Shown one piece after another: positions 20,861 through 31,033 of a stretch of 64,000 nucleotides of DNA (positions are counted from its first letter, which is position 1; each line of letters starts with the position of its first letter). Made by a program: the position numbers and the translations under genes. The DNA is from [Actinobacillus] rossii (GTDB taxonomy: Bacteria > Pseudomonadota > Gammaproteobacteria > Enterobacterales > Pasteurellaceae). A model generated the notes under the pieces. The model saw only the letters and a list, made by a program, of their open reading frames with translations, was not told where the DNA came from and made no database searches. Where the stretch lies: the NCBI GenBank assembly GCA_900444965.1, contig UFRQ01000003.1:186001-250000 (forward strand), written 5' to 3'.

Positions 20861-22630
20861 ATGATGATCGACAAACGACTAATCAACACCGTGCAAGACA
20901 GCAAAAAATGGATTGCAATCAATGTGTTATGGAATTGGGTGGCGTTATTTGCCGGCATAATCAGTGCAGTGGTGTTTGCTTGGGTTTTACAGCTTGCCTT
21001 TGAGCAAGAACTCACCTTGATAAGTGCGGTGATTTTTTTATTGATTTTATTGACCGCACTTGTCTTGCGTGCTTGGGCAGGGAAAATGGCAGTAAATGCT
21101 TCTTACAGAGCCAGCACAAAAGTGAAGCATCAATTGCGTACATTGATTTACCAAAAATTATCAGCCATGCCGTTAAATCAAATTCAACAGCAATCCACTT
21201 CATCTATTATTCAGGTGGCATCAGAAGGTGTGGAACAATTGGAAATTTATTTCGGTCGCTATTTGCCACAACTTTTTTACAGCTTGCTCGCGCCGCTGAC
21301 CTTGTTTGCTTTTTTGGTGTTTTTCAACGCCCCAACAGCGTTAATTTTATTGGTGTGCGTGCCGTTAATTCCGCTTTCTATTATTGCCGTCAACAAAATT
21401 GCGAAAAAATTATTGCATAAATATTGGTCGATTTATGTGGGGTTAGGGAGCAGTTTCTTAGATAATTTACAAGGGTTGATGACATTAAAAATCTATCAAG
21501 ATGATGCTTACAAAGCCAAACAAATGGATATTGAGGCTGAAAATTTCCGTTCCATTACGATGAAAGTGCTGACGATGCAGCTTAATTCTGTGTCTATTAT
21601 GGATTTGTTAGCTTATGGCGGTGCGGCAGTCGGTATTTTGACCGCACTTTTACAATATCAAGCCGGTCATCTAAGTATTTTTGCTGTGATTTTATTTATT
21701 TTGTTGTCCTCTGAATTCTTTATTCCTTTACGATTATTGGGATCTTTCTTTCATGTGGCGATGAATGGAAAAGCTGCCTCCGATAAGATCTTTACCCTAT
21801 TGGATACGCCGATTGAACAGCCCCAAAGTGCGGTGGATTTTGTCGCAGAAAATCCCATTCAAGTGGATATTCAGAACCTACATTTTACTTATAGCTCAGA
21901 AAAAGTGGCGATCAAGGGACTAAATTTGAAAATTAAACCTCGCCAGCTTACGGTGTTTATGGGGAAAAGTGGCTGTGGAAAATCTACCTTAGTTTCTTTG
22001 CTTATGGGCTTTTATTCACCGCAACAAGGAAACATTCTATTTAATCAACAAAATCAAAGAGAAATTGACCGCACTTCCTTTTATCGCCATGTGTCATTGG
22101 TAAGTCATAGTAGTTATATTTTCAAAGGCACCTTGCGAGAAAATATGCAAATGGCCAATCCCAATGCGACTGATGAGCAAATTTACACCTGTTTAGAACA
22201 GGTAAACTTGGCACAGTTTGTGCGTGAAAACGGCGGTTTGACAATGAACTTATTAAGCAGAGGTAGTAATTTATCCGGTGGGCAAATTCAACGTTTAGCC
22301 TTAGCACGAGCCTTATTGCATAATGCGGCGTTATACATTTTTGATGAGGCGACCAGTAATATTGATGTGGAAAGTGAAGAAATTATTTTGCAACTGATTC
22401 AACGCTTAAAACAGGAAAAAACCATCGTGATGATCTCTCATCGTCTTGCCAATGCAGTACAGGCTGATTGTATTTATGTGTTGCAACAAGGGCAATTGGC
22501 AGAACAAGGCACCCATGCCGAACTGATGGCAAAACAGGGCATTTATTGCGACATGTTTAATCAGCAAAAACAGTTGGAAAATATTAGAAATCACAATGAA
22601 ACTGCAGCGATTGGAGGGGAAAATGCGTAA
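20861..22630 (+). CDS. ABC exporter subunit 1 (type IV/CydDC-like half transporter)
   Basis: The protein is a 589-residue half transporter with an N-terminal six-helix membrane domain (about residues 20-310) and a C-terminal ATPase. Walker A GKSGCGKST is at residues 368-376, signature NLSGGQIQRLALARALL near residue 470 and Walker B LYIFDEATSNID near residue 492, so all ATPase motifs are canonical. It overlaps the next half transporter by 8 bases, so the two probably form a heterodimer. Similar paired exporters lie beside haemoglobin receptor genes in H. influenzae. The substrate is unknown; thiol/haem-type compounds are one possibility from CydDC similarity. AAGGA precedes the ATG. Confidence 0.85.
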   Translation: MMIDKRLINTVQDSKKWIAINVLWNWVALFAGIISAVVFAWVLQLAFEQELTLISAVIFLLILLTALVLRAWAGKMAVNASYRASTKVKHQLRTLIYQKLSAMPLNQIQQQSTSSIIQVASEGVEQLEIYFGRYLPQLFYSLLAPLTLFAFLVFFNAPTALILLVCVPLIPLSIIAVNKIAKKLLHKYWSIYVGLGSSFLDNLQGLMTLKIYQDDAYKAKQMDIEAENFRSITMKVLTMQLNSVSIMDLLAYGGAAVGILTALLQYQAGHLSIFAVILFILLSSEFFIPLRLLGSFFHVAMNGKAASDKIFTLLDTPIEQPQSAVDFVAENPIQVDIQNLHFTYSSEKVAIKGLNLKIKPRQLTVFMGKSGCGKSTLVSLLMGFYSPQQGNILFNQQNQREIDRTSFYRHVSLVSHSSYIFKGTLRENMQMANPNATDEQIYTCLEQVNLAQFVRENGGLTMNLLSRGSNLSGGQIQRLALARALLHNAALYIFDEATSNIDVESEEIILQLIQRLKQEKTIVMISHRLANAVQADCIYVLQQGQLAEQGTHAELMAKQGIYCDMFNQQKQLENIRNHNETAAIGGENA

Positions 22631-24281
22631 AAATGGTTTTGTTGTCATGTGGCAGTTATTTAAGTTAATCACCCCATTGGCACATATAATGAGTTTTACC
22701 ATCATCATGGGCGTACTCGGTTTTCTTGCGGCAATTTTCATTATGGTGTTAGGGGCAATGGGATTAATGACCCTCTTGGACTTCCCGATTCATCTCACTT
22801 TGCCACAAATTTTGACCGCACTTATTGTGCTAGCAGTCGCACGCGGCATATTGCGTTATTTAGAACAAATGTCGGGGCATTATATCGCCTTCAAACTATT
22901 GGCATTGTTACGAGATAAAGTTTTTACCTCCTTAAGAAAATTGGCATTTGTGAAATTACAGGATAAACAAGCCGGGCAATTATTATCTTTAGTCACCAAT
23001 GACATTGAATTATTAGAAGTATTTTATGCGCATACCATTGCCCCTATTGTCATCGCTTTTCTTACATCGGGGATTTTGTTGATTGTATTCGGACATATTT
23101 CCCTTTGGTTAATGTTAATCGCATTTTTTGCCTATTTGACTATCGGCGTTGCATTACCGATTTTCACCACCAAACTGGCACGAGAAGAAGGCAGAAAATA
23201 TCGTGAATTAGTCGGCGAAATGAATGATTATTTCTTAGATAGCGTTCGTGGCATGAAAGAAATTCAATTGTTCAATCATGAAAAAATCCGTTTAGAACAT
23301 ATTCATTTACGCAGCCAAGCTATCGATCAGGCATTTTTACGTATAAAAGAACAAGAAGGCCAAATTCGTGTTTATACCGAATGGGCGGTTTCAATCTTTA
23401 ACATATTGATTTTATTCACAGGATTAGTGCTTTATAGCTATCAAAAAATCAACTTTGCAGGATTAGTGATCGCTATTATCTTACTGATGTCCAGTTATGG
23501 ACCTGTCATTGCGTTGAGCAATTTATCCAATAATTTATTGCAAACTCTCGCCAGTGGTGAACGTGTATTGGGATTATTGGCAGAAGAGCCTGAATTAAAA
23601 GACGTAGAAAATGACGAAAATTTGACAGATATTGAACAAATTGAAGTCAAAAATGTTAGCTTCGCTTATGATGAGAAACAGATTTTATCTCATGTCAATC
23701 TTTGTCTGAAAAAAGGGCAAATATTAGGGATTCATGGACGGAGCGGTAGCGGGAAAAGTACATTATTAAAATTACTTATGCGTTTTTATGATCCGCAAGC
23801 GGGCCATATTGAAATAAACGGAAAGAATTTACAGCAAATTAATACGCAAAGTTTGCGCGACAATGTAGCTTATATTACGCAACAAACCTATATTTTTAGC
23901 GAAAGTATTTACGAAAATATACGAATGGCAAGACGTCATGCGAGTGATGAAGAAGTCATTGAAGCAAGTAAAAAAGCGGCTATTCATGATTTTATTATGA
24001 GTTTACCACAAGGCTACGACACCAAGGTTGCTGAATTAGGGAGCAGTTTATCGGATGGAGAAAAACAGCGCATTGGTATTGCACGTGCGTTTTTACATAA
24101 CGCCCCTATTATTTTATTAGATGAACCAACGAGCAATTTGGACAGTTTGAATGAAGCTATTGTGTTGCAATCTTTATTAAATGCCAAAACTGACAAATTA
24201 ATCATTCTCGTTAGCCACCGAGCATCCACCATGGCAATTTGTGATGAAGTCATTGAAATTGAGAATGGAAGAATGTCGTAG
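22623..24281 (+). CDS. ABC exporter subunit 2 (CydDC-like half transporter)
   Basis: The protein is the second half transporter, 552 residues from ATG 22623. It overlaps the end of subunit 1 by 8 bases and is preceded by GGAGGGG. The membrane domain spans about residues 15-300. Walker A is GRSGSGKST near residue 373, Walker B IILLDEPTSNLD near residue 497. Its signature is SLSDGEKQR near residue 475: the third and fifth signature positions differ from LSGGQ, so the two ATP sites of the heterodimer are not equivalent, as in many heterodimeric exporters. It forms an operon with the upstream subunit and the YbaN-like gene 20 bases downstream. Confidence 0.85.
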   Translation: MRKNGFVVMWQLFKLITPLAHIMSFTIIMGVLGFLAAIFIMVLGAMGLMTLLDFPIHLTLPQILTALIVLAVARGILRYLEQMSGHYIAFKLLALLRDKVFTSLRKLAFVKLQDKQAGQLLSLVTNDIELLEVFYAHTIAPIVIAFLTSGILLIVFGHISLWLMLIAFFAYLTIGVALPIFTTKLAREEGRKYRELVGEMNDYFLDSVRGMKEIQLFNHEKIRLEHIHLRSQAIDQAFLRIKEQEGQIRVYTEWAVSIFNILILFTGLVLYSYQKINFAGLVIAIILLMSSYGPVIALSNLSNNLLQTLASGERVLGLLAEEPELKDVENDENLTDIEQIEVKNVSFAYDEKQILSHVNLCLKKGQILGIHGRSGSGKSTLLKLLMRFYDPQAGHIEINGKNLQQINTQSLRDNVAYITQQTYIFSESIYENIRMARRHASDEEVIEASKKAAIHDFIMSLPQGYDTKVAELGSSLSDGEKQRIGIARAFLHNAPIILLDEPTSNLDSLNEAIVLQSLLNAKTDKLIILVSHRASTMAICDEVIEIENGRMS

Positions 24282-24301
24282 ATGTTATTAAGGAATAAAA
24301 T

Positions 24302-24673
24302 ATGAAAATTCTCTATGTTTCTTTCGGTTTTTTGTTTTTAGGCATTGGGATCTTGGGCATTATTTTGCCCATGATGCCAGGTACTCCATTTTTATTTGTT
24401 TCGTTATTCTTTTTTACTAAAGGTTCAGAGCGGATACATAATTGGTTTGTTAATAGCAAAATCTACCACCAACATCTGAAACCGATTAAAGAAAAACGAA
24501 GTCTCCCTATGAAAACTAAACGAAATATTTTGTTATTAGTTACGATCATGCTGGGAATTGCTTGTTATTACACCACTAATTATCATGCTAAAATTGCTAT
24601 TTTAGTCGTGCTTGCAGTGAAATATTGGGTATTCTTATTTTATTTGAAAACAGAAAAGGTCGAGATGAAATAG
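24302..24673 (+). CDS. YbaN-like (DUF454) small inner-membrane protein
   Basis: This 123-residue protein starts with a hydrophobic helix, the family motif GIILPMMPGTPFLF near residue 20 and a short WF..S segment, then a basic loop and two more helices. This is the DUF454/YbaN pattern. Function is unknown in the family. Its position 20 bases after the exporter, on the same strand, suggests co-expression with receptor and exporter genes. Confidence 0.75.
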   Translation: MKILYVSFGFLFLGIGILGIILPMMPGTPFLFVSLFFFTKGSERIHNWFVNSKIYHQHLKPIKEKRSLPMKTKRNILLLVTIMLGIACYYTTNYHAKIAILVVLAVKYWVFLFYLKTEKVEMK

Positions 24674-24797
24674 GGGTCTATATCTCATTGAACAGTATTT
24701 ATTTTATCATTTTAACAAATTACAAAATTATTTTTTACTCAGATTTAGACTAAGATCAAAAAAATGTAATTTTTCACAAGACAAACGAACGAAATAG

Positions 24798-26156
<1,359 letters not shown>

Positions 26157-26193
26157 TCTGACAGTTTAGTTTGATGAAAAACTAACAAAAATC

Positions 26194-26226
26194 ACACCGC
26201 ACTTTTCACAAGTGCGGTGTTTTTTT
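26194..26226 (+). terminator. Terminator of eno made of an inverted uptake-signal pair
   Basis: ACACCGCACTT (26194-26204) pairs exactly with AAGTGCGGTGT (26210-26220) over 5 bases, followed by T7. Confidence 0.9.
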
Positions 26227-26241
26227 ATGGAGTTTTAGATA

Positions 26242-26871
26242 ATGAAAGAAAATTTGCTCACTGAACCTTGGCTAAGTTGGGCGATTGAATTACAAAGTAT
26301 TGCACAAAATGGTTTAGCATATTGTCAGAATATCTATGATATTGAGCGTTATGATCGCTTGCGCGATCTTTCCGCAGAAATGTTAAGCTACAAAACAGCA
26401 CTTCCAATAGAAACAGTAAAATCACTATTTTGTAATGAGCAAGGTTACCAAACCCCTAAAATTGACAGTCGAGCCGCTATATTTAAAGATGATAAGATTT
26501 TGCTTGTACAAGAAAATGATGGACAATGGAGCTTACCGGGTGGCTGGGTTGATGTGCTCGAGACACTCTATAGCAACACGATAAAAGAAGTAAAAGAAGA
26601 GGCGGGTTTAGATGTTAAACCACAATTTCTTATTGCCATTCACGAACAACATAAACGAAACTATCCTGCCTTTGCACACCGCGTATTAAAGACATTCGTG
26701 ATGTGTGAATTATTGGGCGGTGAATTTCAGCCAAATAGTGAAACGTTACAATCTGCGTATTTTGATATTGATGAAATCCCTAATATGCATAATGAAAAAA
26801 ATACGAAAGAACAAGTTTTGCTCTGTTTCCAAGCGCATAGAGCCACCCATTGGGTAACAGAGTTTGATTAA
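26242..26871 (+). CDS. Nudix hydrolase with N-terminal helper domain
   Basis: The 209-residue protein has an N-terminal helical domain (about residues 1-70; the Nudix_hydro_N type, WLSWAIELQSIAQNGLAYCQ) and a C-terminal Nudix fold. The Nudix box lies near residues 99-121: G-WVDVL-E, then KEVKEEAGL, with K in place of the usual R before EVxEE. Such enzymes cleave nucleoside-diphosphate derivatives; the substrate cannot be read from the sequence. It is followed 13 bases later by a small gene on the same strand with an AAGGAAAG ribosome site. Confidence 0.85.
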   Translation: MKENLLTEPWLSWAIELQSIAQNGLAYCQNIYDIERYDRLRDLSAEMLSYKTALPIETVKSLFCNEQGYQTPKIDSRAAIFKDDKILLVQENDGQWSLPGGWVDVLETLYSNTIKEVKEEAGLDVKPQFLIAIHEQHKRNYPAFAHRVLKTFVMCELLGGEFQPNSETLQSAYFDIDEIPNMHNEKNTKEQVLLCFQAHRATHWVTEFD

Positions 26872-26884
26872 TTAAGGAAAGAAA

Positions 26885-27292
26885 ATGCTACATTTAGTTT
26901 TAGAAGATAAACATTTGCTTGGTCAAGCCAAACGCCAAGGGTCACATTCAACTCAGCACGAACATTTAGTCGTGATGTTTGAAGATGATAGCGAAACAGG
27001 TTATTTTTATGCGTTAGATCTACGCAACCAAGAAAGCCCTGTAGTGGATAGTTTATTTATTTACAGCGCCAATGATATTGAAAATAAACATGAACCGCGT
27101 CAATTACAAATTTGTTGGAGCGAAGATGGCAATCAAGCTTTCCTGCTGATTAACGGCTATCCTCATGCATCCTTTGATTTTACACGCTTAGTGGGTTACA
27201 ACCACAACAAATTCCCCACACCAGAATTTGGAAGTATGTGGTCAAGAGAAGAAATCAACGAAGATTTAGTTAAGAAGTGGTTGAATTTATAA
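26885..27292 (+). CDS. Conserved small protein (DUF2251-like)
   Basis: The protein has 135 residues, acidic, without signal peptide or membrane segment, and so is likely cytoplasmic. Repeated short beta-strand patterns (LVVMFEDDSETGYFYALDL, QICWSEDGNQAFLLINGYP) suggest a compact beta-rich fold. I associate it with the DUF2251 family from its appearance, without certainty. It is cotranscribed with the Nudix gene and ends at a bidirectional terminator. Confidence 0.6.
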   Translation: MLHLVLEDKHLLGQAKRQGSHSTQHEHLVVMFEDDSETGYFYALDLRNQESPVVDSLFIYSANDIENKHEPRQLQICWSEDGNQAFLLINGYPHASFDFTRLVGYNHNKFPTPEFGSMWSREEINEDLVKKWLNL

Positions 27293-27294
27293 GA

Positions 27295-27325
27295 GTAAGG
27301 GCTTGATATGTAATCAAGCCCTTAC
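27295..27325. terminator. Bidirectional terminator between the small gene and fucO
   Basis: GTAAGGGCTTGAT (27295-27307) and ATCAAGCCCTTAC (27313-27325) are a perfect 13-bp inverted repeat with a 5-base loop, placed between convergent genes. Confidence 0.75.
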
Positions 27326-27369
27326 TTTATTGGTTGCATAATGCTTGAATATAACTTACATAATAACAG

Positions 27370-28521
27370 TTAAAATGCGATTTTATATACATCCAGAATT
27401 TCTTCAGCAGTACAATCTCTAGGGTTTCCACCAGTGCACACATCATTAAAAGCATCCACAGATAACGCTGGAAGATCCGCTTCTTGGACACCAATCGCAG
27501 ACAATTTTTCTGGAATGCCGACATCTTTAGCAAGCTGTTTAACGGCATTGACTGCGGCATTACGATATTCTTCAGGCGACATTTGATCAACGCCGGAAAC
27601 GCCCATAGCTCGTGCGATTTCACGATATTTTTCACCGGTAAAATCTTTATTAAAATCCATCACATAAGGTAATAATACCGCATTCGCAATACCATGTGGC
27701 GTATCGTAATAGGCTGAAAGTGGATGTGCCATACTATGCACAACACCGAGCCCAACATTAGAAAAGCCCATGCCTGCAACATATTGCCCCAATGCCATAC
27801 CTGCACGTCCTTCCGGCGTATTTTCTACTGCCCCACGCAAGCTACGAGAAATAATCTCAATCGCTTTCAAATGTAACGCATCCGTTAACTCCCAAGCACC
27901 TTTTGTGATATAGCCTTCGATAGCATGGGTTAAAGCATCCATTCCCGTTGCTGCCGTTAATCCTTTTGGCATCGATGACATCATATCAGGATCAACAATA
28001 GCGACAACAGGAATGTCATTCACATCCACACAAACAAATTTACGTTTTTTCGCTTCATCGGTAATTACATAATTAATGGTCACTTCTGCTGCAGTACCTG
28101 CCGTTGTCGTCACCGCAATAATAGGCACACATTTATTTTTAGTCGGCGCCACACCTTCAAGAGAAAGCACATCAGAAAATTCAGGGTTATTAATAATAAT
28201 CCCAATGGCTTTTGCACTATCAATCGGTGAACCACCACCAATAGCGATTAAATAATCTGCACCAATTTGTTTAAAGGTTTCCACACCGTTTTTAATAATA
28301 TCCACACTTGGATTTGCTTTAACTTCATCAAAAAGCACATAATCCAAATTAGCTTGTTCTAAAAGTGCGGTGACTTTCTCTGCAACTTTAAACTTCACTA
28401 AGTCTTTATCTGTGACAACAAGTGCTTTTTTAAAACCACGACGTTGTGCTTCAACCACCACATTCTGCACGGCTCCTGAACCGTGATAACTGGTTTCATT
28501 AAGGATCATTCGATTTGCCAT
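27370..28521 (-). CDS. fucO: Lactaldehyde reductase (1,2-propanediol oxidoreductase)
   Basis: This iron-dependent alcohol dehydrogenase reduces L-lactaldehyde, a product of fucose breakdown, to L-1,2-propanediol, regenerating NAD+ anaerobically. The 383-residue chain matches E. coli FucO closely through the chain: IAIGGGSPIDSAKAIG, TTAGTAAEVT, and the iron ligands in MDALTHAIEGY (D, H) and VHSMAHPLSAYYDTPHG (two H). AAGGAGA precedes the ATG. It is the last gene of the fuc cluster; in E. coli it is instead paired with fucA on a divergent transcript. Confidence 0.93.
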   Translation of the reverse strand: MANRMILNETSYHGSGAVQNVVVEAQRRGFKKALVVTDKDLVKFKVAEKVTALLEQANLDYVLFDEVKANPSVDIIKNGVETFKQIGADYLIAIGGGSPIDSAKAIGIIINNPEFSDVLSLEGVAPTKNKCVPIIAVTTTAGTAAEVTINYVITDEAKKRKFVCVDVNDIPVVAIVDPDMMSSMPKGLTAATGMDALTHAIEGYITKGAWELTDALHLKAIEIISRSLRGAVENTPEGRAGMALGQYVAGMGFSNVGLGVVHSMAHPLSAYYDTPHGIANAVLLPYVMDFNKDFTGEKYREIARAMGVSGVDQMSPEEYRNAAVNAVKQLAKDVGIPEKLSAIGVQEADLPALSVDAFNDVCTGGNPRDCTAEEILDVYKIAF

Positions 28522-28592
28522 AATATATTCTCCTTACTTCATGTAATGAACAAATAAAAAATGCCGCCAAAATGACCGCACTTTTAAGATAA

Positions 28593-29879
28593 TTATTTCA
28601 ACACTTTCCAGCATCTGAATCCATAGATAGCGATAACGACGAAACAGATGAGTGGAAGAACAAATGAGAAGTTCACTGCCGGCATTCCAGCCACAACACC
28701 TTGGTCAATAATCATACCTTGTAATGGTGGCATTAATGCGCCCCCAACAATCGCCATAACCAAACCTGCTGCACCTAAAGCAGATTCTTCTCGTTGTCCA
28801 TCCAAGGCAATACCATAAATCGTTGGGAACATCAGTGACATAAATACAGATGTTAAAACTAAACAGTAAAGTCCCACGATGCCATCAATAAACATTACAC
28901 CCAAGATACTGAAGAAACCGCCAACGGCAAACAAGAATAACATCACTTCCGCTTTTAAAAATTTCATCACAGCTGTACTAATAAAACGGCTACAGATAAA
29001 TAGTGCCATCGCAACAATATTCCAGTTTTGCGCTTCGGCTTTAGTAAGACCAATACGTTCAGCATATTGAATAATAAATGTCCAACACATAATTTGCACG
29101 CCGACATAAAATACTTGCGCAATGACGCCTTCACGGTATTTCACATTAACAATTAAGCGTTTAAACGCGTCTTTCGGCGAAATATGTCCTGCTTCATCTG
29201 TTTTTGTCGCAGGCATTTTATAAAGTGCAATAATGATAAACACCGCCAATACAATTAATCCAATGACCACATAAGGGTCGCGAATCATCGCCAAATCATG
29301 GGTTTTAACTACAGCTTTCTCAGCCGCAGACAAGGTATTAAAAATAAGATTACCTGCCGCATCACGTTTTTCGGAATCAAGGTTAGTTAAAACAATTTGC
29401 GATGCAACAAACATTCCCGTAATCGATCCTAATGGGTTAAAGGATTGCGCAAAATTCAATCTACGCGTGGCTGTACTTGGATCACCCATAGATAAAATAT
29501 AAGGATTCGCTGTTGTTTCAAGGAACGCAAGACCAAAGGTGAGAATATAAAGCGACCATAGGAAGAACGAGAATTGCTCAAACATTGCAGCAGGAATAAA
29601 TAAGAATGCCCCGACCGCATACAACGCTAAACCTAATAAAACACCCGCCTTATAACTATAACGACTAGCAAATAATGCCGCTGGAATCGCCATTGTTCCG
29701 TAGCCACCATAGAAAGCAAATTGCACTAATGCCGCTTCCGAGGCTGGAATTTCCATGACCGTTTGGAACACCGCCACCATCGGATTAGTAATATCATTCG
29801 CAAATCCCCACAACGCAAACAACGATGTAATTAAAATAAAGGGGACGATAAATTTTTTCTCAAGCACTTTAGCACTCAT
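28593..29879 (-). CDS. fucP: L-fucose:H+ symporter
   Basis: This twelve-helix major-facilitator permease of 428 residues imports L-fucose with protons. Characteristic stretches are LFALWGFANDITNPMV near residue 18 (with the conserved aspartate used for proton coupling in FucP), YGGYGTMAIPAALFASR and LFLETTANPYIL-type sequence (AFLETTANPYILSMG). It lies 45 bases after fucA, within the same operon. Confidence 0.93.
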   Translation of the reverse strand: MSAKVLEKKFIVPFILITSLFALWGFANDITNPMVAVFQTVMEIPASEAALVQFAFYGGYGTMAIPAALFASRYSYKAGVLLGLALYAVGAFLFIPAAMFEQFSFFLWSLYILTFGLAFLETTANPYILSMGDPSTATRRLNFAQSFNPLGSITGMFVASQIVLTNLDSEKRDAAGNLIFNTLSAAEKAVVKTHDLAMIRDPYVVIGLIVLAVFIIIALYKMPATKTDEAGHISPKDAFKRLIVNVKYREGVIAQVFYVGVQIMCWTFIIQYAERIGLTKAEAQNWNIVAMALFICSRFISTAVMKFLKAEVMLFLFAVGGFFSILGVMFIDGIVGLYCLVLTSVFMSLMFPTIYGIALDGQREESALGAAGLVMAIVGGALMPPLQGMIIDQGVVAGMPAVNFSFVLPLICFVVIAIYGFRCWKVLK

Positions 29880-29924
29880 AGAATATTCCTTCTAAACGTT
29901 TAACCTGTCATTTGCAACACATTC

Positions 29925-30575
29925 TCATTTTTCTTCGACCCAAGACCCGTAAGACTTGAATTTCTCTAACACAAAACGCATTTCATCTTGGGATAACACC
30001 GGAATCGGTTTACCTGTAGCTAATAATTTCAAATACCATTCTGAAATAACTTCCACTTCATGAGCGATATGCAACGCTTTGTCTAAGGTTTTATCGGTTG
30101 TAATTAAGCCGTGGTGAGCCAATAAAATAGCTTTACTTTGTTTAATGCCATCACGTACATAATCCGCGAGTTGGTGAGTACCAAAAGTAGCATAAGGAAC
30201 GCATGGAATATGATCGGTTCCCGTACAAGCAATCATATAGTGAATGGCAGGAATCGTTTCCCCAAGAATCGAAACCGCGGCACAATTACGTGAATGATTA
30301 TGTACAACGGCATCCATTTCAGGACGAGCTTCATACACGGCTAAATGGAATTGCCATTCACTGGACGGCAATTTGCCATCTTCGTGTTGCCCGTTTTTAT
30401 CGACATAAACAATAGAATCTTCGGTCATTTCTTCATAGGGTGTACCTGTTGGGGTAATAAGCATACCGTCTTGATAACGCACGCTCACATTTCCTGCAGT
30501 TCCTTGATTTAAACCGAGCTTAGTCATTTCTAAACAAGTAGAAATAATTTGACGAGAGAGTTCTTTACGATTCAT
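29925..30575 (-). CDS. fucA: L-fuculose-1-phosphate aldolase
   Basis: This class II zinc aldolase splits L-fuculose 1-phosphate into dihydroxyacetone phosphate and L-lactaldehyde. At 216 residues it matches E. coli FucA in length. Zinc ligands are seen in VVHNHSRNCAAVS (two histidines near residues 92 and 94) and LLAHHGLITT (near residue 155); the catalytic glutamate lies in SSEWQFHLA near residue 73. The gene begins 10 bases after fucU. Confidence 0.94.
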   Translation of the reverse strand: MNRKELSRQIISTCLEMTKLGLNQGTAGNVSVRYQDGMLITPTGTPYEEMTEDSIVYVDKNGQHEDGKLPSSEWQFHLAVYEARPEMDAVVHNHSRNCAAVSILGETIPAIHYMIACTGTDHIPCVPYATFGTHQLADYVRDGIKQSKAILLAHHGLITTDKTLDKALHIAHEVEVISEWYLKLLATGKPIPVLSQDEMRFVLEKFKSYGSWVEEK

Positions 30576-30585
30576 AGTAGATTCC

Positions 30586-31020
30586 TTATTTCACAGGTGT
30601 CACACCTTTTTTAATAATAATATTGCCGTATTTAGCTAATTCGCCTGTAATCACTACGGCATAAGCCGTTTTAGCGCGATCATAAAAAGCAAAACGTTCA
30701 ATACGTTGTAAATTCGGCACATTTCCCACCGCACTTTTAATCGCGGCAAGATAGCGTTCTTCTACGCGCGGATCGAGACTGTCGCCTTCTACGGCTTGCA
30801 TCATAATCAGCGGCGCGTCCACATAAGCGTCATATTCAAATAATGGACTAATTCCTTCGAGCAAAGTCGCCACGCGGATACCGTCTGCACGAATGACGCG
30901 ATGATGAAGTTGATGCGCGGGGAAATGTGCATCCGATAATACAAGTTCATCGCCATGTCCCATTTCAGCGAGCACTTTTAATAACTCAGGCGATATCGCT
31001 GGGTGAATACCTTTTAACAT
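30586..31020 (-). CDS. fucU: L-fucose mutarotase
   Basis: It interconverts the anomers of L-fucose so that isomerase substrate is available. The 144-residue RbsD/FucU-family chain contains [21 protein letters not shown] and [13 protein letters not shown] near the N-terminus, the conserved ligand-binding segment with the catalytic-type histidine. It lies 13 bases after fucK and 10 before fucA. Confidence 0.93.
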   Translation of the reverse strand: MLKGIHPAISPELLKVLAEMGHGDELVLSDAHFPAHQLHHRVIRADGIRVATLLEGISPLFEYDAYVDAPLIMMQAVEGDSLDPRVEERYLAAIKSAVGNVPNLQRIERFAFYDRAKTAYAVVITGELAKYGNIIIKKGVTPVK

Positions 31021-31033
31021 TTTTCACTCCTTG

